This document shows positions 26,901-41,200 of a DNA stretch of 64,000 bases, one piece after another. Source of the DNA: Meghimatium bilineatum (lineage: Eukaryota > Mollusca > Gastropoda > Stylommatophora > Philomycidae); assembly GCA_034231615.1 (NCBI GenBank), contig CM067322.1:69177354-69241353 (forward strand), given 5' to 3'. How positions within the stretch are numbered: position 1 is the first letter of the stretch; every line of letters begins with the position of its first letter. The notes under the pieces were generated by a model. It did no database searches. It was not told the DNA's origin and saw only the letters and a list, made by a program, of their open reading frames with translations. Made by a program: the position numbers and the translations under genes.

Positions 26901-29143
26901 GCAGAAAACTCCTTTGTTGAAAGAAACAGAGTACACATGGTGAAACTCATTTACAGTAAAGTTAATCCGCTGCACTTTTATTTGATGAAAATACACTTGT
27001 CTGAAAATATATCTGAAAACAGTGGCAGAAGGATAGGAATAGTGAAAACATGCATTCACTTGCCTCTATATCAGAGGGAAATGGAAGTAATAATTTGTAG
27101 AGTGGCTGGCTATCGGTTGGTTTGTTTGTTAGTTTGTTGGTTATTAGTTTGTTGGGTATGTGGTTAGTTGGTTGATTGGTTGGGTGTGTGTTTGGTTGGT
27201 TTATTTGTTCAGTTTAAATACTTATCAATAATTGCTCTGAACATAATATTGGGTATCATTACCAATACTGAAGAATTTTCCTTTATTTGCACTCCCTTGC
27301 TTCAGTATACTGTATGTAAATAGAAGTAGCCATTATCTTTTAAATTATTAAAGTCAGAGCATCATCTAGAACAGTGTTTCTCAAACTCTTTCCTGCAACT
27401 GCCTCCTTTCATATAAATGTTATTAACCAATTCCCCCCCCCTCCCAACTAGGACTGTAGATACATCTTTAATGAGCATAGAGTTACCTTTAAAAATGTAA
27501 TTTCTTCAATTTTGTGAGATTTTTTGGTGACTTCTTTTTCAGAAATGGTCATTTAATTTTGATAGCTTCATATCTTCATTGAAAAACAATTTTAAGACAT
27601 CAAGCACTATGTCATGTATTTTAATGTAGAAAAGAAATGAGTCTGTATTTAAAATATTGAACACTGTACTTCTTATTGGTGAGCTTCTGTCATGAATGAG
27701 GATTGAAATTATACAATCAGCAGTAAGATTTACTTCAAGGACTGCACTTCTAAGAAGACACACTTCTACAAATGTACCAGTGATTCCTTGTACATATTGT
27801 GGAAGATTCATTGTGGTTCAGATTGGTCTTGTGAGTCACATCCATCATTGCCATGGCTCATAGATTATATTTCTTATAGCACAAAAATAATACCATCTGA
27901 AAAGATGCCTACTACAGTATGATTCAATAATCCTAGTTGGGCGAGGTTTCAGATAAAAGTTCCATTAATATCATCAGAATTGTACCTCTTGTCTTATTGT
28001 GCATAAAAAGTATTCAGTACTTTCAAAATTGTTTGTGCAATTCCTATTCTTCTTCTGTTTGCTCTCTGATAATCAATACAAATTTTGGTGTGATTTTTAC
28101 CATACGAGCAAGTACATTTGCTACCGTTTGATTTGTGCAATATAGGCCTAGCACATCCAATTTCTTCATGCAGGAGAATATCAATTACCTATGGCAGCCT
28201 TCTTATCTGTCGCCAGGCGACAATTGTGTATCACCTTTGTGCCATGACAGTGTATGATCAACCGTGCCTTTGGACTTAACTGGTTAAAGCATGTCTCTGG
28301 GTGTTACTTAGGAAGTAGTAAGCAGGGATTTAAATTTAGGTGTCTACTTCTATCTCATGCAAGGTGTTCTGCTGCCAGTGAACTTGTCTTATGTAATAAA
28401 ACTGCCCATTGTCCCCTATGTCCTTGTGTACTTAACCTTTCTCACCTGTGAGCTTAGTTCCAGAATAGGAAGTGCACTACAGTAGAGTTGGACTAGGATT
28501 GGATATTCAAGGTTTTGTTTGCCAACATCATGAACACATTTTACCCAAGTTTAAACTTCTACACACATCTATTTTTTTTTAATCAGGATGATATTGCTTT
28601 TCCCTCACAACCTGCTATAGAAAAACACTGAAAGCTTGTTCTCGAGCATGAACATTGTTTTCATTAAGATTTGTCACTTGTTCTTGCAAATTTTTCTTCC
28701 CTCTAAATCTGAGCTACCTTCACATGTACTAAATAGACAACCCTTGCTTTTCCAAAGACTTCTTCACTATTCTTGGTTTTTTTTAACTCTCATGCATGAT
28801 AACCCAGAAGTCCAGACCAGTGTTGTCTTTTGCTGTGCTGCGGCAGTGATTTGGCTTGGCGTGCCAAGAGGTACTATTCAGAGATGTTTGTTTTGCTCAT
28901 TCAATCTTGGCCTCCACTCATGTGTGTGATCTATAAAGCAGTAACCAGATTGCTTCAAACAAGCTTATTAAATTTATTTAATTTTTAGAACATCTCATGC
29001 ATGAAGCAGCATTTTCAATAAACATTGATTCCATAGTTCCACTTTGGCTTGAATCTTGAACTAATTAACACAAGTGTAAGTTATGACATTTTTCGCTTAA
29101 TGCCTCAGGCACAAAGGTCAGCTTTATTAGTGTAAAGTGGATA

Positions 29144-29214
<71 letters not shown>

Positions 29215-32200
29215 CGTCGGATCATCATCACTGCAAACTGGACACATCCATAGTTGCTCCGATCTCTCCTTGAGTGTATCCGCCATCACACTTCTGCTGA
29301 CAGCACCTATGCTGGTTGACCATCATACTTCTGCGCCCTCCAAAATGTTCACCTCTAGCAACACCGCATTTCAATCCCTGATCTTTAATCCTAGCCATTG
29401 AAAAGGAATCATCATCCACATCAGTCTCACTCTCGCATGTTATATCTCTTAAGGAGTTCAAAACGTCAGCGCGATCCATTGCCCCATTGCCCTTTGCCAC
29501 AATCGCACACGATGCCAGTTGATCAGCTCTTTCATTGCCTCGAACACCCACATGTCCTGGCACGAAAATAAATGTAACCGCTTTCAAGCTTGCATTTCTC
29601 AAGGCCTCAATCCACTGTTTGCGAACGAGACCCCTTGTACCTTCTTAATCATACTCATAGAGTCACTCAAGATGCAGACCTGTGTTACTTTCTGTGTGCG
29701 TAGCCACTCAAATGCCTTGGTCACCGCCATAGTCTCCATGGTCATACTACTCGTAGTGACCGCAAAGGCACCACTTTCCTCCTTGATCGTTATACAGGCG
29801 CACTGAGCTGTAAAGGCCCAAGCACTGCGAACATGCCTAATTACAGATCCATCAGTGTATATAATCACATCCCCCTCTTTGGTATTCTCACTGATTAAAG
29901 CCTGCACTTCTTTCTCCACAGCTGTGGGACACCATTCTCTGCATTCCCTGCTAAGTGATATTACTACTCTCAAACAAGTTTCGAAATCTGTGGGTAGACC
30001 TATCCATTCCGCACCTGCTGCCACATCCTGTAATCTGCACACGCTTTGTATTACATCCTCAGCACGTCCCATCCACGACCTTCCTCTATTGAGTTTGCTG
30101 CCTTTAACTTTCTGTATTTCGGAATGCAACGGGTGTTCCTTATCTGCATGTATTTGAAGGTACGCCCGTGCACGGCAATACTGTAATCTATGCTCAGCTG
30201 TTGGGCAGTCAAGTAGGTATCGCATAGCTCTTGTCGATGTGTCTCTTGTGCATCCCAGAATGATACGCATTGCTGCATTCTGGACTCTATCCAGTCTTTC
30301 GATCTGAGTTTGGCTAAGAGTCAGAATTGCCAGTGCATATTCCACCACAGCCACAACCAAACCCTGGTACAAAAGAAATAACAATCTTTGCTCACACTGC
30401 GCAGCAGCCATAACCTTCATTGCTGCTAAGCCTTTGCCTGCCCTTATGATAATGTGGTCAACATGCTCCCTGAAACTCAGGCTTCTGTCAAAAAACACAC
30501 CCAGATATCTCATTGTGCTAGTTCTTTCTAAACTTTTCCCGGACAACGAAACTTGTGGCATGGGTGTCTTTACCATGTGATTGTTCAAGGAAAACCACGT
30601 CACGAATGCCTTAGACGGATTAACCACTGCTCCTGTATCTCGACACCAATTTGTCAGTCTGTCCAGCTCCTTCTGTAGTTCCACGACGCACTCTTCTCGA
30701 TTTCTGCCCTGTCTATACACCAGGATATCATCGGCATATGACATCGTTCTGCCAACACATGTGATTTGATTGCCAGCGATATGTACTGTGTATACATTGA
30801 AAAGTACAGGAGATAGAGGCGATCCCTGTGGCAGGCCAGGGCTAATAACCGTTAGTGTAGATATCCAGTTACCACACTTAAGAAAAGAACTACAACCCTG
30901 TGCATCAGGGCGGCGCCAACCCAACGCAGGACAAAAGGATTAACTGCAAGATTTAACAGCTGGTGCATCAAGATATCCAAGGACACCCTATTGTACGCAT
31001 CCTCAAGGTCTATTGCGACCGCACTAGATAAATAAAAGTGGATAAATATATGTGTAGTCTAGAATCATAATTTTAATGTTTCACTATTTCTGATGATTAA
31101 AAACATAACAAGACTCAATCCTTTTGTAGTGATTCTTTTATGTTGTTTAATCTGTATTCCAGTAAATGTTCTGTAATAGTTGATTTATTCATCAGCTACT
31201 CATACATTTTTTGCAGGAGCTTGCCACAGACATCAAGAACCACCGAGAGTTAATGAGCCAAATTTCACACCAGGGATTGCAACTGACCCAGTCCATACCA
31301 GAAGGTTTTGTTTTTGATGGAGATGTCAGAAAAAACTGGGAAAGATTGCTCTCAGTTCTTGTTCAACAAAAACAAAATTTGGAAACTATTATGAGAGCAG
31401 AGGTACCGAAGGTACATTGCATATCTATACACCATTCCCTATTTATATATAAGCAGAATTAAAATTAAGGCTGGAGGTGGCTTTAGCATCCTTGTCAAGG
31501 CTTACAGTGATTTTAAAAAGCAACATCAGTGTTGGAGTGAAAGTCAGACTGTAAAAGTCGCTGGTGCTTTATGTTGTGCTGTATGTTTGTGAGAGTTAGA
31601 CACTCACTGTGGACATGGAGAGATGATTGCAGGCTCTCAATACAAATGCTACGGACGAATTCTATGAATTTCCTATATGGAACATAAGACCAATTTGTAC
31701 GTAAGAAATAAAGTAGAGATGTATGCAGGTGTACAAGAACCATTGCTTTCAATAGTGAAACGACGAAAACTAGGATGGTTTGGACATGAATGCAGACATG
31801 ATTCCTTGTCAAAAACAACACTGCAGGGAACTGTGGAAGATGGAAGAAGCAGAGGAGGAAAAATAAAGGCATGGACAAGAAACATCAAGGAATGGATAGG
31901 ACAAGATTTTTCCTCACTCGTCCGCATCGCTGAGGATAGAAATTGTTGGAGGACTCTGTGTGCTAAAGCATCCAATGTGGTACCCCTACAACCCTGAAGC
32001 GTTTATTGATTGATTGACTTATATATAGTATAATAACTTAATATGAAAGGAACATGCATAGATAAGTCCATAAGAGTGCATTCTCTTTCACACTTCAGAT
32101 GTTGGAAAATTTGATTATTCAATGTAGCATATAATATTAAAAACAATACTACCGGAAACAGTCAAAAGTGGAAGAAGTAGAGAAAGATAAAGATAATCAT

Positions 32201-35200
32201 GGACAGACAACATTAAAGACTGAACAGGTGAAGATTTTTCTTCATTCATCAGTATCGTTGAAGATAGAAATTGCTGAAGGACTGTATTGATACATCAATG
32301 GCCTTATGCATGGATAGGGATAAGATACAATAGTTTTAGAATAATTTAGCATTACTACCTAGTTAGTAACAATTTCAGCATATTGACAGTGTAGTTACAA
32401 AAGTTTTAAATTCACAGGATAATACAATCTGTTAAATATGTATAAATTAAAGCAGGAACAAAGGATACAGTGAAATATGACGTTTACCAGGAGAAAAATA
32501 TTTGTTCTATATGTTGGAGGAAATATATTATAACAGTACTGGGCCTATTTGTTACATTTTCATAACCTTGAGGTCACTTATGTCAATTGGTCGTAAGGTT
32601 TGTCATCTTTGTCAAAGTGAATAATGATGACGAAATAATCCCTTTAGTTGTGAGCAGGTAGCTTTTAACAGCCAATAGCTTTTTTAACAAAAGCATACTC
32701 CTCAGTTGAGTAAACGAGGTGTTTCGCACATTAAGTTTGCTGCCTCAAAGGCATCGTTGTGTTAAAGGGGGAGGGGGGGTTATGGATGCATGTTTAGTCC
32801 ATAAAAGGAAGTCCAGTGTGCAGTATCCCAGGATTATCACATCCTGCCATGAGTGCAGCCATATATTTCTGGGCCAACTAGTTCATTATTCTTCCATCAG
32901 ATCTGTTGACCTGCAGTGATTCATCTGCATTGATAGCATGCCTAGGATTCCCCATCACCTAGGAGTCTACCACAAAAAGATAAATGGTCAATGTTCACTG
33001 GTCTGCATCTTTGTGTCATCCATGGGGACCACTTTACAGAAGACAAAAATGTGCAATCAAGGCAAGACATGGAGTGACAATAATTTTTTCACAAGTGGCA
33101 GGTTATTAGCCCATCCCCCAACTTTTCTTAGCCGCCTCCTACAAAGTACCTAGAAAGAAGATAGTGTTCTTATTCTCAGCACTCTGAACGTGACTGCATT
33201 TCTTCAATACAGACAAATAAATAGATAAGTTGTAAGAGATTAGCCTGGATTTAAAATGTGTGTGCTGTTTTCATTACTTCATTTTATCAGTAACTAGCTA
33301 TAAAGAAATAAAAATGTTTTCTCAACTTTCACTTAGGAACTTTTAAAAGTCTCAATAAATGCATTGGCCAAACAAGCAGACTGTGTCAGGCAGCTTGAGA
33401 GAGTAAAAGACATGTTTATGGATGTGAATGACTGCTTTAGACAGTTGCAAACACAGCATGATGAGAAACAGCTCCCATATGAGAATATCTTGGTGTTCCA
33501 TCAGAATTATCAGGTAGGTTTCTCCTTGCTATTATTTATAATAATTATCATCCATGCAATCTTGTAGATAAGGAAGTTATTCACACACTACCCTCCTACT
33601 ATTAAGCTCACTCTAATTGTTAACCCAAAAGGTAATTTTAAAAATACAATTAAAACTAAGAAACTCTCTGTTTATGTTTAAAAAATCCCTCACCAAAGAC
33701 ATAATTGCTGTTCTGTAGCATCATTTTTGTAGCATCATGTTCTGTAGCATCATTTTTCTCAAGAGATTTTATTGGAGTAAACTTGTTATTCATGGTTTTC
33801 AAACATATAGTTCCCATGGCTCATGTTCTAGGAAGATTGAGAAATATCATAAGTACTAAGTGCTGAGTTTCAGATAAAGGAGTCGATTCCCTCCAAGTAA
33901 TCCATAGTTTCTCAGTTGGCTTCAGTATAATGATCATCTTATTCCTTGATAAGTTAGCTAGTGTAGTATTACCAGAGTGCAAGATGAGGAGGGAAAGTAT
34001 GGTCATCATGATTTCTATATCAGATAACGAAGCATCAGCTTTGTTTGTCTCAGCACTTCTTCTAGTGAAAGGAAGTACATTATTAAGTACAAAAAGTAAA
34101 ATATTGTCAAACGATCAACCACAGCGTGCTTAAGGTTAACTAAGAATTTTTCTCAAGATCGCAAAATTTTAACATAAATTTTAATTCTATAAATGCTTTG
34201 TAGTAATGTTAATTTTCATTTTTAAATAGAATTGTCTGACAATAAAAACTTCAGGTATTAAGATTATAAACTAACAATAAAAACTTCAGTATTAAGGTTA
34301 TAAACTAACAATAAAAACTTCAGTATTAAGATTATAAATTGTCTAACAATAAAAACTTCAGTATTAAGATTATAAACTGTCTAACAATAAAAACTTCAGG
34401 TACTAAGATTATAAACTGTCTAACAATAAAAGATTCAGGTATCATTAAAGGTATTTATTAAGTATTCTTAATTTAATATTCTGTCTTTGTACAATATTTT
34501 ATGCATTTTTAAACCTACAGTGATGTACTATACATAAAAATGTGCAGAATTGAATGATATTTTCAGAATATGTTTCTATTGTCTTCTTTGAAGAGCGAAA
34601 ATGCAGAGCATTTTAGATGAATGTTTCTGATAAAACATACCAATAGAAACATGTAAAAAAAATTTTTAACTAATATTTATGTCAGACGTATGACTTTAGC
34701 ATCTAAAGCTGGCTGTATTGTATAGTATATCATTTGTGCAACTATTTATAAAGTTCAATTTATTTCTATGTACAAATAAACTTTCTACTATTAATTCAGT
34801 TTTGTTGTCATGCATTTAAAAATGTTTTCAAAAAGCTTACATTTTGTCTTTATGAAATATTTTATTTATTTATGAACCTACAGTGGTGGACTATGCATCA
34901 GAATGTGTCGAATTGAATGCCATTATTAGAATATGTCTCTATTGTCTTGTTTGAAAAGCAAAAATATGTAATACATTAGAGGAAAGTCTTCGATAAAACA
35001 TAGGCCTAATGACCATAAAACTATAAAAAAAACAATAGGCCTAAATTATAAAATAAATACTTACAGACCCAAGAGCAAGTGACTGTCATCTAAAGTTGAC
35101 TGTTTTGTAAAGTATATTCTTTTGTGCAAGTTTCAAATGTTTCTATGCACAAATAAAAGTTCTGTGATGATTTGAATGATTGTTGATATGCAGTTTTGTT

Positions 35201-38200
35201 TACAACTTTTTTAAAATCAATTTTGACAAGTCAACTAACAACAGTATTCACTCCCAAACAAACAAAAAACACAAAATAACCAACAAAAGTCACAATAAAC
35301 TTTAGGTTTATTGTGATTGGATGGATGAAATTTGTACAATCTCTTTTGTAGAGACTTTCTTAGCAATGTATACGAACAAAATTCAAATCATCTATTCAGA
35401 AGTCAAACAGTTTATTTTGGGTCTGACCACCTATCTTTTTAAAAAAAAGGGATGTATAAAAAGATTAAAGATTATAAACTGTCCAATAATAACAACTTCA
35501 GTTATCATTAAGATTATAAGATTCTGACTGGTAATAAGGCAAGAGTTTTATCTTACAAAAACCATTTGGATGAAGAAAAAAATGCTGCTTCTTGTTCGAG
35601 ATATAGAAATTATTGTATTTTTTGTACAATTTTATCAGTCTACCCTTCAAGGAGCCTCTAGCTGGTTGGATTTGGCACAACAGCAGCTGTTAATTGTTCC
35701 AGTGACTACACAGGAGCAAATTAGTCAAAATGAGGTAACTTTAACCTTCAGTTATTAATATTTGCACATTAATCATTTTCAAACCCCTAACCCCTCAGGG
35801 TTGTAGTAGTGTCTGCCACTTTACAAACATTACCAGAAAATCCAATCATATCTCTCTATTCTCAGTGCAGTGTTTGAGTGTGGAGAGACTTATTAACTTC
35901 TTTTAGTTGTTACTGTTGTTACTGCACTGATAACTCAATGGCATCAGTGTTGTTGGTAGAAATTATATGGAGAAATAAAAGAACAATTTCAGTCTACAAT
36001 TATATATTGTTATATGTTCATATCATATTTGTTAATATTTTCCAGCTATTTGTGACATACTTATTGACTTCCTCTCATATTAATTTTGCACTTGTGCCAT
36101 ACCATCCAGTATTTATATATATATATTTGTGTGTTACTGACGACATTAAAGTAACATGGATACATGTTGGAAAATGCAAGCCGCATCGCTCTAGACAGAG
36201 AGGGGTTCATAGAATTCATTGGGAAGACAACATTCTGGAAAGAATATGTCACATGACTGTGTGTTTATTAATTTTTGTCAAATTATTTCAAATTTTTGTT
36301 CCATTCATTAATGATGTATAATTATGGGATTCACTTTATTGGTGTTATTTTTACATTTAAAATATGGTATCTCGACATTAAAATATGGTTCTGTCATATG
36401 TATATTCATAGAATCTTCTGAGACAACTGGGGTCACTTCAAGGAGAGATTTCTAGAATCAGCAAGCAGGGAGGAATGTTCCTAACATCCACATGTTTAGC
36501 TCATCAAGACATTATTGATATATGCCTGGACAATTTGATCTGTACAATTAAAATCTTGGAGAATATTGCTCATTCACAATTAGAAGATTTAATCGCAACA
36601 GAAAAAGAGTGGAAACAAATTCAAGTTGAAGTATCAGAATTTAAAAAATCAATGGAAGATACCAAAAATCTTCTCCTAACACAAACTTCAACACAGTCTC
36701 TAGACCAACGTTTGTCTGTTAGCCAAGTAAGTTTACGAAATTTATCTAATAATACAATGGATTTTATATTATCACATACCAAGTCAATTGGCAAAAACTA
36801 CATGAAACTCCATAACTTCCTGACTCTATTGTTGTTAAAAATTTAATCTTCTTACTATCTTTCAAGTCATGAGTCTAAATGACCCAGTAGCATTTCTGTT
36901 TGTCATCCCTTTCTATTTTTTCTTATTGTTTCATGTTGTCAAGGTGTTCTCTAACCTTCATCTTTGCATTACATAAATCAAAATAGACAATGATTGTTTC
37001 ATTGTGATATGTGTATGAAAAGCTTCATTTGTTCATTGACTTTAAAATATATATATATTATACTATTTGGTAATTTTAATATTTAAAATATATATATATT
37101 ATACTATTTGGTAATTTTCATATTTTATACACTATTCTCATGTATTTACATGTGCTAGATGGGTTCGACAGAATAATCTTTTAAGAATAGGTTCCAGTTA
37201 AGAGAAAATGAGGCAGTCCAAAATTTTCATTGGCTTAGGATGTCAGGACTTTTTAAATATAACACTAGAGGAAACATGGCAGTTTGCACAAAACAGAGAC
37301 TTACAAAGTTGCAGTGAAGGCAATATTCTGAAAAGTATATATCCCATAGAAGAGATAGTATTTTCAGTATTCTTCTGTAAGATCATATTTATGTGAGCAT
37401 CTTGCTTGTTTTTATTTGCCCATGATTTGTGCACATTTTTATAATTCAGGATTGTGGAATACTGATAAATTATCTTTCTTATTTTTATCAACAATTATTT
37501 ATTGTATATCAATCATTTCTATTTTGAACTTAGTTTTAGCCTAATTGTTGATTATGAAATTCCTTTCGTATCCAAGAGACATGGTACAAGCATTGAGAGT
37601 TTATATAATATTAACACAATCAGTGTTCCTAAGTGCATGGAGATAATTCATATTATTAAATTCAATTATTCAAATAATTCATTTGTAATATTATATCTTT
37701 TTCTATTGCCTGCTCACTCTTCTCTGTCCATCTTCCTGTTTAATTCTTTATCCCTTCATTCTTATTTATCTCTATCTGCCTTTGAGTGTCTCATTCTGTT
37801 TTTAAATTTTATGCTGTCAGTTTAACATGCATTTAATAAAAATTTAACTATCCACAAAAACCAAGTTTAGGTAATTTAATTGGAAATATATTTACTATGT
37901 ACAACTAATAAGTTTACAATGATACAAAAAAGCATTACAATATCAATCTTTGTAATATTTTAGGAAGTGGACGCTTGTCTCGAGAAATTTGGTGCCCAGT
38001 TGGACAAGTTGATGACCAGAGGACACAGTTTATCACAGGACTATGTACAAGAAATTTTCTCTTCAGAAATTAAAACACTCCAGTTAAACTACATGGAACT
38101 GCATAGAAAGGTATGTATTTGATCATATTTAATATTTCCTTGTAAATACATGTTGAGTTTTCTAAGCTATGCAGACTGTAATCGGAAACTGTAATCCCAC

Positions 38201-41200
38201 TGGTAATCTTAAATTTGTTGGACTTAGTGTTCATTTTAGTGAGAGCACTCTTGCTTTAAATGTTTATTCTAAACTTGTTAGTTTGTTTAGTTCAGTGACT
38301 AGTCTCTTAACTGTGATGTTTATGTTTAAATTTTAGTTTGTTTAGTTCAATTACAGGTAACTAACATTTTTATGTTTACATTTTCAATTTGTTTAGTTCA
38401 AATTAAAGCATATCTTAAAACATGACCATATTTGTCAAACTTAAGTGACTTGTATTAAACTATTAATTATATGCTGTTTCTTAAAATATATAATTTAGTT
38501 TTTGCTTGTTACTACTAAGTCTTATATTTTAGATAATCATGTTGCATACTCTTTCATTTCTAATTACTTTGACTTCAGTCAATAATATTAATACAGAAAA
38601 CATAGGTCCAAATGTCTCTGGTTAGTTATTCCTTCCTTTTACAGTCATAAAGCTTCTATTCTACAGGCTGTAGGGACAAAAGCAACAGTTCAGAGCTTGG
38701 CATTAGCACAAGATCAGTACCAGAAGATGCTCAATGATTATAATGTTTTCTTGGATACAGCTCAGAGCAAACTTAGCTCAGATTCCATCACAGTCAGAGA
38801 TCTTAACAATCTCAAACAGCAGTTGGCATTTCACAAGGTTTGTTTATAAATAGCTGCTAGAGTATCCTATTCAGGCGATCACTCTATAATTCTTTTGGCT
38901 ATACTAATTTTCTAGATAATATAAATATGTTCAGTAGATTACCATTTCTTTCTGAATGATCTAGATGCATATCTGCATGTGGCAGGTATTGAACACAGTA
39001 CCTTAAACATTCAAGACGTGCTCTGCACCTCTCAGTGTCACAGTCATACATCAAGCATTTTATTTATTCAGTCATTTATATTTCATTTTAATACTTATTT
39101 TTTCCCCATTAAATGTTTCATTCAGAGAAGGATTAAAGGTGTTTGTTCTTACATGATACAGTTTATGGATGAAATTGTAAGCATTTATGCAACTGAAAAT
39201 GTGCTCTAAGATATGTTCCTTCATTTTCCTTGCAATCACATCTCCTTCATAACTTGTATTATATTGCAACAGAATCTTTTATAATTTTCATATTTTTGTG
39301 ATAAAACAGTTTAAAATGAATCTTTGTTGAAATGTCAATTTAAGAGTATTGAATATCTCTTATATGGGTCTTCTGCAAGGACTTCTTTGGTGACCTTGAA
39401 GTACACAAAGCTATGTTAAATTCACTATCCAGTCAGTGTGACTCTGTGACTATGAACAAGTTGCAACAGCAACAATCCACACTGAACACTATGACACTTG
39501 TCATTGTTGACAGAGCCACTTTGCATGGACAGAGGTAAGTACAGAAAGCATAAATCATTAATCAGCAGAAGAAAAACTAAATCTATCGCTATAACGGACA
39601 TGCAAAGTATTTTTATACAAATAAATTGAAGTAGAAAGCAAGAGGATAAATTTAAAATTCTTGAGACCATTGGGAATTGAACCAGTCTGTTGCCAGGCAA
39701 TTCAGTGCCGTTAGAATGAACTGGTTCAATTCCCGGTGGTCTCAAGAACGTTTTTTACAAGTATGTTTCTTCTTCTTAGTGTTAATTCTCAAATTCCCTC
39801 TGGACCTCTTATAGCAGGACCATGAATCTACTAAATTTCCAGCAGGATGTAGTCCAAAGAATGAAAATGCGCTATGTCACCGTTTTATTTGCGGCAATGG
39901 CCTGTCATATCCATCTTTGGTGGACAAACATTATTAACTTAATTCGCTACAGTTTTTTTTAGTGATTCTGGCAGAATTAGGTTTAATTTTTGGAAGAAAG
40001 GTGGTACTGCTAGTAGAACATAATAGAAAATAATACTCACGTGGAAGACAGGTAATGAAGTCCTACTGAATGATGACTTAAACACTACACACTATCACTA
40101 ACGGATGTAAATATGGTACATACAACAAAACAAAACACAGAATATAATCATACAAATGACAAATACACAGGACTAAGTCGACGTTTCGGACCAATAGGCC
40201 TTTTTCAAGATACGGACATAACATACAAACATAAAAAAACCACAAGTAGAAATGAATGCGTATCAGAGTGAAATTTCCTGTATCTATCTAACTACCACAT
40301 TTCACTCGGATACGCATTCATTTCTACTTGTGGTTTTTTTATGTTTGTATGTTATGTCCGTATCTTGAAAAAGGCCTATTGGTCCGAAACGTCGACTTAG
40401 TCCTGTGTATTTGTCATTTGTATGATTATATTCTGTGTTTTGTTTTGTTGTATGTACCATATTTACATCCGTTAGTGATAGTGTGTAGTGTTTTAGTCGT
40501 CATTCAGTAGGACTTCATTACCTGTCTTCCACGTGAGTTTAATTTTTGGGGGTTTTTTTTGCTTCACATCCATCATGAAGTAATACGAGAAGTAATAATT
40601 CGAAATATATTTAATGTAAATATAGTATATATTTTTTTAAACTCATAGTAGACTGACAGACAACCTCTTTGCTGTTTCTGTATTTCATCTGCAGTAGGCA
40701 ACAATCTATTTGTAATTTGAGTCTATTAATAGTTAAAATGCTCTCAGTAAGCATGTATTCAATTCCATTTAATCTACACACAGCTGAAATTTTACAGAGC
40801 AGTTGTACTTCCAGTACCGGTGAAACATGAACTGTGTATAGACGACGTGTGGAAACTCTCACGTTCATGCAACTTGTCTGAGAAAAGTTATGAACATCAG
40901 ATAGCAATACAAGATTCCGGATACCACAGTCTTTGACAGATCTGGTATCCGTTGCATTGACACTATTCTGATGCAGACACAAATTAACTGAGCAGGTTAT
41001 TTGGTACATATGCCAGATCATCGGTTGCCAAAGATACTTCTCTATGGTGATTTTAAAAAGGGTATATGTTCTCAAGGTGGCCGAAACAAGTGCAACAAGG
41101 ATGCATTAAAGACTTCACTGAGAGCATTTTAAAGAAACCAAGATACATGGGAAGAGTTTCACAAATAGAGCTACATGGTGATCCACAGTAAAAAAAGACA

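Noticed and set aside
26900..27089. Open frame after an acceptor-like ctttgcag with a possible phase-0 donor
   Set aside because: The peptide lacks heptads, and exons 8 and 9 already join as one continuous helix.
29145..29214. (gtta)n run as possible telomere-like or regulatory repeat
   Set aside because: It is the 3' tail of the antisense LINE, directly next to its target duplication.
40611..41075. 154-codon minus-strand frame
   Set aside because: Antisense shadow of a decayed sense LINE; no domain.
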